Assembly: GCA_019873645.1 (NCBI GenBank)
Contig: JAIOAX010000021.1
Location: forward strand, 1-64,000
DNA from: Chloroflexota bacterium
GTDB lineage: Bacteria > Chloroflexota > Anaerolineae > B4-G1 > SLSP01
Reading direction: 5' to 3'
DNA: 64,000 bases
The position numbers and the translations under genes were made by a program. The notes under the pieces are model-generated. The model searched no databases. It was not told the DNA's origin and saw only the letters and a program-made list of their open reading frames with translations. Shown piece by piece: positions 44,214 through 52,506 of this stretch (the first letter of the stretch is position 1; every line of letters starts with the position of its first letter).

Positions 44214-44825
44214 CTACGGGGTAACGAACGGCACAAAGGCGACGCCGCCGAGGTCTAGTTTGGCGATTTTGTCCCCGCGTTTGATGATTTTCCACAGGGT
44301 TTGATAGCCATGACGCGGGCCGGTGGGGATCACCAGGCATCCGCCGTCGGCGAGTTGTTCAAGCAAGGGAGGCGGGACTTCCTCCGGCGCGGCAGTGACG
44401 ATGATGCCGTCGTAAGGCGCAAATTCCGGCCAGCCGTAATAGCCATCGCCCAGACGGCAATGCACCGTATAACCGAGTTCTTCCAGAAGCGACTTAGCCT
44501 GCGTGTAAAGCTCCGGGATGCGCTCAATGGTGTAGACATCCATCCCCATATCGGCCAGAATCGCCGTCTGGTAGCCGGAACCGGTGCCGATCTCCAAGAC
44601 ACGGTTGCCGGGCTGCAAATCCAACGCTTCGGTCATTAAGGCGACGATGTAAGGCTGGGAGATGGTCTGCTGACAGCCGATGGACATCGCATGGTCATCA
44701 TAAGCGTAGGCGCGCTGCGATTCCGGGACAAAGCGATGTCGCGGCACACGTCCCATCGCCTCCAGCACCAACGGATCGCGCACCCCGCGTGTACGGATCA
44801 GTTCCACCATTCCCTTTTGATCCAT
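44214..44825 (-). CDS. pcm: Protein-L-isoaspartate O-methyltransferase
   Basis: A 203-residue SAM-dependent repair enzyme that methylates isoaspartyl residues in aged proteins. ATG 44825 is preceded by GAGGAAAG. Hallmarks are RHRFVP, YDDHAMSIGCQQTISQPYIVA, the SAM site VLEIGTGSGYQTAILA, and YDGIIVTAAPEEVPPPL. Length is normal for bacterial PCM. Its stop codon abuts the 14-bp array, which follows the gene directly. Confidence 0.95.
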   Translation of the reverse strand: MDQKGMVELIRTRGVRDPLVLEAMGRVPRHRFVPESQRAYAYDDHAMSIGCQQTISQPYIVALMTEALDLQPGNRVLEIGTGSGYQTAILADMGMDVYTIERIPELYTQAKSLLEELGYTVHCRLGDGYYGWPEFAPYDGIIVTAAPEEVPPPLLEQLADGGCLVIPTGPRHGYQTLWKIIKRGDKIAKLDLGGVAFVPFVTP

Positions 44826-44906
44826 ACTTTCCTCAGACCAATACAACACGTCCCATCCTGTGTTATTATGAGGAGAATTTATCGGCAGATTAAGAGATAA
44901 AAATAC

Positions 44907-46997
44907 TCACCGGCACTTTTCCGCTGCCGGATAGACGATCCAGCCTTCCCAACGCGCTACTTGCGGCCCGGAAACGGCCATAATCGTCACCGGTACATTC
45001 TGGCACCGGCGGCCTTCGACGCTCAATTGCCCCTCGGGGAGCAAAGTGTCTTCTCGAATCACGCCTAGATAGTAACGATAAGCGCCGCTTCCTCCAACGG
45101 CTTGCAAAACCAGGTTCGCTGTCCAAACCCCGGAAGCCGAATCCTCGCTCCAGGCGCTCAAAGTCGGCGGCGCCAAGACCAGCGGCGGCAGCGTGGGGGT
45201 CGGCGTCGGCAGAGGGGTTGCCGTTGCCCGCCGCCCTCTAGGGGTTGGCGTGGGGGTTGGCGGGATGCGCACCTCAATGCGGATGGGGATTACGCTCTCC
45301 AATACCCGCCAGGTCGAAGTGTATACGCCGGTTTCCGACGGCGCCTGCAACGGCACGATAATCTGAGTTGTTTCACCTACCGCGAGAGATTGAAGGGGAA
45401 TGACGCTCAGGGTTCCCTGCGGTTCACCGGAGACAAAGGCCAGTTTCGTCCCCTGCGGCCATGCACAGTTGCCGCTATTGCGCAGGCTCACATAAGCGGA
45501 GAACATTGCCCCAGGCGCGACAACTTCGCCCGCTTCAAGGCGCACCTGACTGAGTTTGACACGTGGACGACATTCAGCAGGCGTAGCCACCTCGGTCACA
45601 GGCGGAGGGGTCGGCGTTGCCGCAGGCGTGGATGTGCCTGCCGCGGCCGGAGAGATTGCCGTTTCGGAAACGGAAGGGGTAGCCGTCGCTTGAGCCTCAA
45701 ATGTGGGCGTCGCCGTCATAAGCGGTGCTTCTGTCGTCGTTTGTGTCGCAACGGGCTGTCGCGCAGATACCGTAAGGTCTAACAACCGCTGAACGGCAGC
45801 CGGGATCTGCCCGCGAACGCCAAGCCACGCGACCACGCCCACAATCACCATCAGCAGCAGCGTGGTGAAGGCCCGCGCAAGCCGCACCAACAGGGGACGC
45901 CGGCGGGGACGCTTTAACTTTTCCGGTGGCACCTCGATTCCGGGTTGCGCCGAGGGGAACAAGGTCGGGGTCTTCACAGCAGGTTTTTTGTCGCCGGTCA
46001 CGGGCCAGGTCCGCAGCAGACGCTCATCCTCGTCTTCCTCGCCACCCACTGCCCATTTGGGGGTGACCGGCTGTACCAAAGGTGTAACCGGCGTCGCCGT
46101 GGAAGGCTCAAGTTTCCCCGCCGACAAAGGCGGCGAGGCGGTGGGCGTGTTGACTGACGCTTCCATGCCGATGATTTTTCGCAAAGCCGCCGCCATTTCA
46201 CCCGCAGTCGCAAACCGCGCTTCGGGGTCCTTTGCCAATGCTTTGTTGACCACCTCCTCAAGCGACGGCAACACCGAGGGAACAAACTGCGTCAACGGCG
46301 GCGGGGCGTCGTTGATGTGTTGCATCACCATCCCCATCGGCGACTCGGATTCAAAAGGCAACCGTCCGGTCACCATCTGATAGAGCACAACGCCCAGGGA
46401 GTAGATATCAGACGACGCTGAACCGGGGCGGCCCATCCCCACCTCGGGCGCCATATAGGCGGGCGTACCGACCATCGCCCCGCTGGCGGTCAGACCGGAA
46501 AGCGTCAACATCTTGGCAATGCCGAAGTCGGTCAACACCGGCTGCCCGTCGGGCATAAACATGATGTTCGCCGGTTTGACGTCGCGGTGCACCATGCCGC
46601 GCCGATGGGCGTAATCCAGCGCATCGGCAATCAGGGCCGCGATGCGCACGGCCTCTTCTTGCGGCAGCAGCCCGTCGTTCAGGCGGGTTTTGAGCGTCGG
46701 GCCGTCAATGTACTCCATCACCATGTAGTAAACGTCTAACGCTTCGTTATAGTCGAAGTCGTAAACCTGCATGATGTTGGGATGACGCAGTTTGGCGACA
46801 ATGCTGGCTTCGCGTTTGAAGCGGATGACAAAGCCCTCTTCATCCGCCAGGAAAGGATGCAGCACCTTAACCGCCACCATGCGGTCAAGCTGCACATGCT
46901 GGCCTTTGTAGACCTCCGACATGCCGCCGTGCCCGATGTGTTCGAGCACCTGATATTTGCCGAGGGTTTTGCCGATTAGAAAGAGAACGCTGGTCAC
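44907..46997 (-). CDS. Membrane Ser/Thr protein kinase with extracellular NBR1-type Ig domain
   Basis: GTG 46997 with GGAGTT is the preferred start. The Hanks-type kinase domain spans about 10-280: VAVKVLH (Lys), HRDVKPANI catalytic loop, DFGIAK, GTPAYMAPE. A basic juxtamembrane stretch leads to a membrane helix near 370-390. Outside, a Thr/Pro linker and an NBR1-like Ig domain (NSGNCAWPQGTKLAF, WRVLESVIPI) are followed by another Pro-rich stretch and a C-terminal beta-rich domain. There are no PASTA repeats, so the ligand is not simply peptidoglycan. Substrates are unknown. It overlaps a frameshifted small gene at its start. Confidence 0.93.
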   Translation of the reverse strand: MTSVLFLIGKTLGKYQVLEHIGHGGMSEVYKGQHVQLDRMVAVKVLHPFLADEEGFVIRFKREASIVAKLRHPNIMQVYDFDYNEALDVYYMVMEYIDGPTLKTRLNDGLLPQEEAVRIAALIADALDYAHRRGMVHRDVKPANIMFMPDGQPVLTDFGIAKMLTLSGLTASGAMVGTPAYMAPEVGMGRPGSASSDIYSLGVVLYQMVTGRLPFESESPMGMVMQHINDAPPPLTQFVPSVLPSLEEVVNKALAKDPEARFATAGEMAAALRKIIGMEASVNTPTASPPLSAGKLEPSTATPVTPLVQPVTPKWAVGGEEDEDERLLRTWPVTGDKKPAVKTPTLFPSAQPGIEVPPEKLKRPRRRPLLVRLARAFTTLLLMVIVGVVAWLGVRGQIPAAVQRLLDLTVSARQPVATQTTTEAPLMTATPTFEAQATATPSVSETAISPAAAGTSTPAATPTPPPVTEVATPAECRPRVKLSQVRLEAGEVVAPGAMFSAYVSLRNSGNCAWPQGTKLAFVSGEPQGTLSVIPLQSLAVGETTQIIVPLQAPSETGVYTSTWRVLESVIPIRIEVRIPPTPTPTPRGRRATATPLPTPTPTLPPLVLAPPTLSAWSEDSASGVWTANLVLQAVGGSGAYRYYLGVIREDTLLPEGQLSVEGRRCQNVPVTIMAVSGPQVARWEGWIVYPAAEKCR

Positions 46998-47181
46998 ATT
47001 AACTCCACATTGCCGGAAAGTGTCACGACTTGCGCCTGACAAGCGCCGATAAAACGCCGCAAGGCTTCCCAGGCGCAGTCAAAATCCGCTTCAGGAACTA
47101 AAAGCAGATCACATACCGCTGCGCGTCAGTAAAGAGGCGCGTCCGCGTGATTGCGGAAATTAACGCTGGCGGCAACGTCAT
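46994..47181 (-). pseudogene. Small upstream gene with a -1 frameshift, overlapping the kinase start
   Basis: ATG 47181 has GGAGATG 7 bp upstream and reads MTLPPALISAITRTRLFTDA then QRYVICF and a TAG. In the -1 frame the sequence continues LLVPEADFDCAWEALRRFIG and ends in TGA. That TGA overlaps the kinase start (ATGTGA / GTG). One extra T in the T4 run at 47100-47103 would give a single frame of 62 residues. The translational overlap suggests a genuine gene. It may be broken, subject to slippage, or a sequence error. Function is unknown. Confidence 0.45.
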
Positions 47182-47360
47182 CGTACATCTCCGCTCATCA
47201 TACACCCATCTTACTCGAATGTCCAACGTCTCATGAGGACTGAACACAACGTGGGACCAGAAATTATTTCCATATATACTCATGAAAACACTTAAGACAA
47301 GAACTTCGCGGTTAAATCGCTCTCCCAATGCGCAAAGGGGAACGCCAATTCGCCCCGCCT

Positions 47361-47412
47361 GAAAATCCTGTTAATCCCTGTCAGAAAATGGCGAAGTGCG
47401 TAATGCCTATTA
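47361..47412. repeat. 52-bp repeat, left copy of a pair flanking the HExxH gene
   Basis: The sequence from GAAAATCCTGTTAATCCC to CCTATTA occurs again at 50875-50926 in the same orientation, with two differences. This copy ends exactly at the stop codon (47410-47412) of the gene it flanks. Confidence 0.9.
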
Positions 47413-50400
47413 ACGCCATTGTACGATGACCAGCGGCAAATAAACGCGGCGCCATCCTGCCAGATGGCGAATCGTGACCACCCGACCGTTGCCGGTATCC
47501 GCGACGACGATGTCGCCATCCGCCGCCACCGCCACGCCGTGCGGGGCGTTGAAGGGGCCGGTGTAGCCATCGTTGAGCGCAGTGTACTCGGCGCGGAAGC
47601 TGCCCGCGGCATCCAGCACGACGATGCGATTGTTGCCCGTGTCGGCGATGTAGAGATTGTCATCAGCATCCACCGCGACGCCGGTGGGGCTGCTGAAGCT
47701 GGCGGTGATGACGGCGGGCTGGCTGAACGTCTGCCCGTCGAAATTCAGGACAACCAGGCGGTCATTGCCCTGATCCACGACGATAACCCGGCCACTTTTA
47801 TCCACCGCCACATCCTGCGGCGTATTGAACTGCCCTAACAGCGTGCCGGGTACATCGCCGTAGGCCGACAAGAAGTTCCCCAGAAGATCAAAAGCCTGGA
47901 TGCGATGCGTAGCACTGTCAGCGACGAGGATGCGCGTGCAGGCGTCGCTGTTCCCCAGGCGCGGAACGTCGCTGATGCGCAGTTCATCAATGGTTGCATC
48001 CACGGCCAGGCTACCATCCGGATTCGACCCGATGTAAAAGTCGGGCGCTACGGGCCGGGCTGTTCCCTCACACTCGCTTTGGGCGACCCGCCGGCCATCC
48101 ACGTACAGGCTGATGACGTTCTCCGCCCAGGTGAAGGCAAGGTGATGCCATTCTCCGGCCCGCCAGTGTGCCACGTTGGTCGGCGCGCCGCAACTGCCGT
48201 CTTCGTAGAAATAATCGAAGACCAGATTGCTGATCCCGTCTTTGCGCAGGTGCAGGAAATTTCCCCAATAGCCCCACCAGAAGAGCGTGTGGTTACCGCC
48301 GTCGTCGCCGTCCCAATCGGGGCGGAGCCAGAATTCGACCGCGCCAAACGTGTGGGTCAGGTTGCCGGTGACGGGGTAGCTCAGGATGTTGGTGTCTGTG
48401 ATCAGCACGCCCTGTCCATGGCGGCCTGTGGTGAACGTGACGCCACTCGCCGTCCCGATTTCGCCTTCGGCCCCGCTGAGGTCACCATCGAAGTGCAGCA
48501 GCAGGGACGTGTGCGTGTTCACTTCGTAGGGGCCGCCATAAGTGCAGGGCGGCCCCCACGTTGCCACGCCCGACGGCGCGCTGAATTGCCCCGGCGCTGT
48601 CCCTTCCTCGCCAAATGCCCACAGCGGCTGCATCGTCGCATCGTAAATACGCACCGCGCGGCGGATATCTCCGGGGAACAATCCAAAGCCGCTGACCACC
48701 AGCGTCCCGGCGGCGTCGTAGGTCAAGTCGGCGGCGCCGCCCATATCGTAATGGACGTTGACGAGCCGGTGGGTATACCGTCCATCCGGTTGCTGGCGCA
48801 GCAAAGGATACAAGTTCCAGTTGTTGAGCACCGTCCGGCTCAAGTCGGGGGCAATCACGACGGTTCTGGGGTTGAGCGTGGGAGCGTAGGCCGGCGCGCT
48901 AAACGCGCTCTCGTGTCCTGCGCCGTCTACCGCGGTGACGGCGTAAACCCGATGTTCCCCGTCGCCCCACCCGCCGCCCCATTCCGCGAAGGTCGTCCCG
49001 GTGAGCCAATTGGCAGCGACACGGTAGCGATAATCCGGCGGCGTCGCCCGGTACACCCGGTAGCCGGCCGCGTCGGGGACAGGATACCACTCTAACGTTG
49101 CCAGCGTCTCTTCGATGCGCGCTTGCCTCAGGCGCGGCGCAACCGGCGCATTAGCCGGAGGAACGTGTGAGGAAATGGTGAACGTGTGGCTAAGCACATC
49201 GCCCATCCAGTAAGCCAGATTGAATTGGGTGATGTCGAGCCAGTGGAATTCCACATGCTCCTGGCGGGCCAGCCGAATCAGGAGCAAGCCCTGATTCCCA
49301 ACAATATCCACCACACCGAAAGGATTGTCGTGCAGCACGTGCCCGTTCTGCGTCACCGTACCGCCGTTGGCGGAGCGATTGGGCAGTGGGAACACGCCGT
49401 TGGCATCCGTCGTGCCGCTCATTTCCGGCGTGTTGTCCACGCCCATCTGACCGGTCCAATCCCAGGGGCCGGTGCGCTGGTAGACCGTCACCTGGACGTT
49501 AGCCGCCGGATTGCCCTCGTTGTCGAGAATGCGCAGGTCGTTCTGCAAGGGGATGTCGAACAGGTAGGCGCCGTAGTACCCGTTGCGATATCCGGCAAAG
49601 GTGGAGGCGCCTCCGGCGGAATGGCTGGAATAGAGGTGCGGGTCGTTGTGGGGCGTGGTGTCGCCGCCGAACATCAAATCTCCATTGCTCCAACCAAAGC
49701 TAAAGTTCGCGGGCATCCCGTCGTTGTCGGTCACAAAGACGTTGGCGGCGTAGACGCCGATAGCATACAGGTCAATCAGCGAGACCTGGTGGCTCAACTC
49801 GTGCACCAGGCCCCAGTCAATGTCGGTCGCCGGATCGTAGTAGCCGCCCTCGTGACGGACGTCGTCCCGGATGAACCAACCGCCGTCGTGTTCGCCGTCC
49901 GGCGGCGGTGCTTCGGAGGCGATGCCAATCGTGTTGATGCGCACACGCAGCGTCGCGCCCTGCGGCGTGACCGGGTAAATGGAGTTGGCGAACGCCGTGT
50001 TCATCGCCGCAATCTGCTTCTGCAGCCAGTCCTCCGCCGAGAAGGGATACTTGGGGTCAACCGGTGTATTGTACGCGGCATACATCTCCGGCGTGACGAA
50101 AATGTTGAAGCTCATCGCGTTGGTGCGATCTTCAAGGCTGTTGTTGCTCTCGTAGGCCTCGGCGATAAGATTGGCGGGATCGGCGGTGAAGCGCACGGTG
50201 TGCTCGCCCAACGCGCGCTGCCCGTCAGAGGAGAGCCCGTGCGCCCAGGGCCAGGCGTAGGTTGCTGTAATTTCCGCCGCCGGAGCCAGTGCGGGCAGTG
50301 TGCCGCTGGCGACTTCCGCCCCGTCAATGTGCCAGGCGTAGTCGAAGGCCAGGCTGGCGACCGCGCCCTTGTTGACGATGTGCGCCGTGAAGGTGACGAT

Positions 50401-50700
50401 TTCGCCAGGCGCGGGCCAACGGCGGTCATCCTCCGTGCCGGGGCAGAGATACGGGCGTCCGGGCTGGTTGGGGGCGTCGTACAGATACTGCACGCAGTAC
50501 GCCTTGTACAGCGGCGCACGGTTGATGTAGGTGACGTCGAGGTCAACGCTCGAAGATGGTGTAATCTGCGGACCCGTCGCCGACATAGGGAGAAGGGTGG
50601 AAGCGCGATTGGCTACAGCGGAGGTCAAAGTTCCCAGGACAAATAGCAAAGTGGCGACACAAAGAACGAATAGCCCGTAAAAACGCCCATAGGCGCTCAT
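47410..50700 (-). CDS. Secreted HExxH metallopeptidase-like protein with NHL propeller and nested LamG domain
   Basis: The product has 1096 residues with an N-terminal signal/anchor (FYGLFVLCVATLLFVLG). A CARDB-like region (about 50-190: APGEIVTFTAHIVNKG) precedes a domain with HELSH near residue 298, the zincin-type HExxH signature. No third zinc ligand was assigned. A fibronectin III-like domain follows (about 535-640). NHL blades (GQFNTPQDVAVDKSGRVIVV) begin near 650. A LamG-like domain (HTSLLLHFDGDLSGAEG, WLRPDWDGDDGGNHTLFWW) is inserted between the two halves of one blade (about 713-918). The tail is RVYLPLVIVQWR. It may be an extracellular protease, but a catalytically dead lectin-like protein is possible. 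Confidence 0.82.
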   Translation of the reverse strand: MSAYGRFYGLFVLCVATLLFVLGTLTSAVANRASTLLPMSATGPQITPSSSVDLDVTYINRAPLYKAYCVQYLYDAPNQPGRPYLCPGTEDDRRWPAPGEIVTFTAHIVNKGAVASLAFDYAWHIDGAEVASGTLPALAPAAEITATYAWPWAHGLSSDGQRALGEHTVRFTADPANLIAEAYESNNSLEDRTNAMSFNIFVTPEMYAAYNTPVDPKYPFSAEDWLQKQIAAMNTAFANSIYPVTPQGATLRVRINTIGIASEAPPPDGEHDGGWFIRDDVRHEGGYYDPATDIDWGLVHELSHQVSLIDLYAIGVYAANVFVTDNDGMPANFSFGWSNGDLMFGGDTTPHNDPHLYSSHSAGGASTFAGYRNGYYGAYLFDIPLQNDLRILDNEGNPAANVQVTVYQRTGPWDWTGQMGVDNTPEMSGTTDANGVFPLPNRSANGGTVTQNGHVLHDNPFGVVDIVGNQGLLLIRLARQEHVEFHWLDITQFNLAYWMGDVLSHTFTISSHVPPANAPVAPRLRQARIEETLATLEWYPVPDAAGYRVYRATPPDYRYRVAANWLTGTTFAEWGGGWGDGEHRVYAVTAVDGAGHESAFSAPAYAPTLNPRTVVIAPDLSRTVLNNWNLYPLLRQQPDGRYTHRLVNVHYDMGGAADLTYDAAGTLVVSGFGLFPGDIRRAVRIYDATMQPLWAFGEEGTAPGQFSAPSGVATWGPPCTYGGPYEVNTHTSLLLHFDGDLSGAEGEIGTASGVTFTTGRHGQGVLITDTNILSYPVTGNLTHTFGAVEFWLRPDWDGDDGGNHTLFWWGYWGNFLHLRKDGISNLVFDYFYEDGSCGAPTNVAHWRAGEWHHLAFTWAENVISLYVDGRRVAQSECEGTARPVAPDFYIGSNPDGSLAVDATIDELRISDVPRLGNSDACTRILVADSATHRIQAFDLLGNFLSAYGDVPGTLLGQFNTPQDVAVDKSGRVIVVDQGNDRLVVLNFDGQTFSQPAVITASFSSPTGVAVDADDNLYIADTGNNRIVVLDAAGSFRAEYTALNDGYTGPFNAPHGVAVAADGDIVVADTGNGRVVTIRHLAGWRRVYLPLVIVQWR

Positions 50701-51342
50701 AATCCTGCTCCTCTGAAAACAGTCTGATAGTCGTCAGTCGAGTAGTCCAGCCACCATTTGCATTATCGGAGCTGCACCGCAGGTTCGGCTACACTCCTTT
50801 CAAAGAAGAGGAGGGGGCCATCATCTACAGGATTGACAGGATGAAAAAGCTCCTGCAAAGCCTTCTTTAATCCCGAAAATCCTGTTAATCCCTGTCAGAA
50901 AATGGCGAAGTGCGTAACTCCTATTATATGTTTATTTATTATATATTCAATTCCGGCTACTGGATAAGCGCAATGTCTCTGGGGTGCATTTCAGGACGGG
51001 GGCAGGTTTTTTGCGTTTTCCCCTCTCACCCCCTGCCCCCGCTCTCCCCGCGTGCGGGGAGAGCGGGGGATTTCTCAAAGGGGGATTTTGCGCGGCTTCG
51101 CCGCGCAAAATCCCCCTCTATTTACCGCCTCGCTCCCTTTGGGGCGAGACCAGGAGCGGGGGCGCAAAAGTACAATGTTAACCCTTAGCCTCATCGTGGG
51201 TTCCAAAGGAGATTTACAACCAATCCAGGCGCATTATTTCAGAAGTTTATCTGACTTTCTCCCCCAAGTTGAAATGTACCCTTTCTCTGTTTTCCTAATA
51301 TAAACAGAGGGGGACACTCTTTTGTGTCCCCCTTTGTGTTGC
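50701..51342. repeat. Hairpin-rich intergenic region with no gene
   Basis: The right copy of the 52-bp repeat is at 50875-50926. Bases 51036-51051 and 51054-51069 form a 16-bp stem (CCCCCGCTCTCCCCGC). Bases 51080-51096 and 51100-51116 form a 17-bp perfect stem with loop TTC. Bases 51117-51300 show nothing clear. Short ORFs in 50910-51303 are repeat translations. Confidence 0.8.
51309..51332 (-). terminator. Terminator after the galactonate dehydratase gene
   Basis: GGGGGACAC and GTGTCCCCC form a 9-bp stem with loop TCTTTT, 10 bp past the dgoD stop. The minus strand continues into T-rich sequence (TCTGTTTATATT). It ends the SDR-dgoD operon. Confidence 0.8.
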
Positions 51343-52446
51343 TTACCAATCCAACACCGACCCGTCATCGGGATCGTACCGCTCTGGATTGCGCCAGTCG
51401 TGATCGAGTTTGTCTTCCAGCGCGTCCCAATCCAGCTCGATGCCCAGGCCCGGCCCGGTGGGCAACTCGACGAAGCCATCCTTCGCCACAAACGGCCGCT
51501 TGAGATAACCCTCGCCAAGCGTGGTATGCTCCTGCGCGATAAAGTTGGGGATCGAGGCATCCAACTGGATACACGCTGCCAGGGAAATCGGCCCCAAGGG
51601 GTTATGCGGCGCGATGCCAGCATAGTACGCTTCGGCCATCCCTGCAATGAGGCGCGCCTCGTTAATGCCGCCGGCATGACACAAATCCGGCTGCAACACC
51701 GAGGCCGCGTGCTTCTCCAGCACCTCGCGGAAGCCCCATTTGGTGAAGACGCGCTCGCCGGTAGCAATGGGCAGGTGCGTGCCATGCGCAATCTCCGCCA
51801 GCACGTCGAGGTTTTGCGCCTGACACGGCTCCTCGATGAACATCGGTTGATAGGGTTCCAGCGCCTTGATGAGCAGTTTGGCCGTCTGTGGGCTGATCGC
51901 GCCGTGGAAGTCAACAGCGATGTCGGCATGCGGCCCGCCGGCCTCGCGCAACGCGGCGAAGTGCGCCTCGGCCGCCTTGATGAACGCCAGGCTCTCGATA
52001 ATGCGCGCCGGACGCCCACCGTACACCCCCGTCTTGAACGCCGTGAAACCTTGCGCCATCCACCCCTTGAGTGACTCAGGATCCCCGACATGCTTGTACA
52101 GACGCACCCGGTCGCGGGTGGGACCGCCGAAGAGCTTGTAGACCGGCACGCCGAGCGCCTTACCGGTGAGGTCCCAAAGCGCCTGTTCCACGCCGCTCAA
52201 CGCGCTGGTGAGGATCGGCCCGCCGCGATAGAAAGCGTGGCGATACATCGCCTGCCAGTGATGGACGACGCGGGTGGGGTCCTTGCCAATCAGATAAGGG
52301 GCCAGCTCATCCACGGCCTGCGCGCACGTCAACGCGCGGCCTTCGAGGATCGGTTCGCCCAGGCCCACCAACCCCTCATCGGTGTGCATCTGCAAGAACA
52401 GCCAGCGCGGCTTGACCAGAAATGTCTCTAACTTCGTAATCTTCAT
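51343..52446 (-). CDS. dgoD: D-galactonate dehydratase-type enolase superfamily enzyme
   Basis: ATG 52446 with AAGGAGG is the start; the product has 367 residues. It belongs to the mandelate racemase/muconate lactonising family and closely follows E. coli DgoD wording throughout (RWLFLQMHTDEGLVGLGEP, FYRGGPILTSALSG, LDWDALEDK). Metal ligands fit Asp in IAVDFHGAIS, Glu in FIEEPCQAQN and Glu in IATGERVFTKW. The His-Asp dyad region is LQPDLCHAGGI and APHNPLGPISLAAC. DgoD removes water from D-galactonate to give 2-dehydro-3-deoxygalactonate. It lies 38 bp downstream of an SDR, probably in one operon. Confidence 0.9.
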   Translation of the reverse strand: MKITKLETFLVKPRWLFLQMHTDEGLVGLGEPILEGRALTCAQAVDELAPYLIGKDPTRVVHHWQAMYRHAFYRGGPILTSALSGVEQALWDLTGKALGVPVYKLFGGPTRDRVRLYKHVGDPESLKGWMAQGFTAFKTGVYGGRPARIIESLAFIKAAEAHFAALREAGGPHADIAVDFHGAISPQTAKLLIKALEPYQPMFIEEPCQAQNLDVLAEIAHGTHLPIATGERVFTKWGFREVLEKHAASVLQPDLCHAGGINEARLIAGMAEAYYAGIAPHNPLGPISLAACIQLDASIPNFIAQEHTTLGEGYLKRPFVAKDGFVELPTGPGLGIELDWDALEDKLDHDWRNPERYDPDDGSVLDW

Positions 52447-52462
52447 CAAAACCTCCTTGTGA

Positions 52463-52506
52463 ACTCGTTGGAACGTTAGAACGTTCAAACGTTCCAACGT
52501 TCTAAC
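52463..52506. repeat. AACGTTCC octamer repeat overlapping the SDR gene end
   Basis: Octamer units (ACGTTAGA, ACGTTCAA, ACGTTCCA, ACGTTCTA) fill the 38-bp gap between dgoD and the SDR and continue into the SDR's last codons. Confidence 0.85.

Noticed and set aside
43997-44236. SFQRSAFSGQ-rich short ORF
   Set aside because: It is only the translation of the 14-bp tandem array; the units have no spacers and no start signal.
50910-51303. Three short plus-strand ORFs of 65-92 codons
   Set aside because: They lie over long hairpins and GC repeats with no ribosome site; the composition is that of the repeats.
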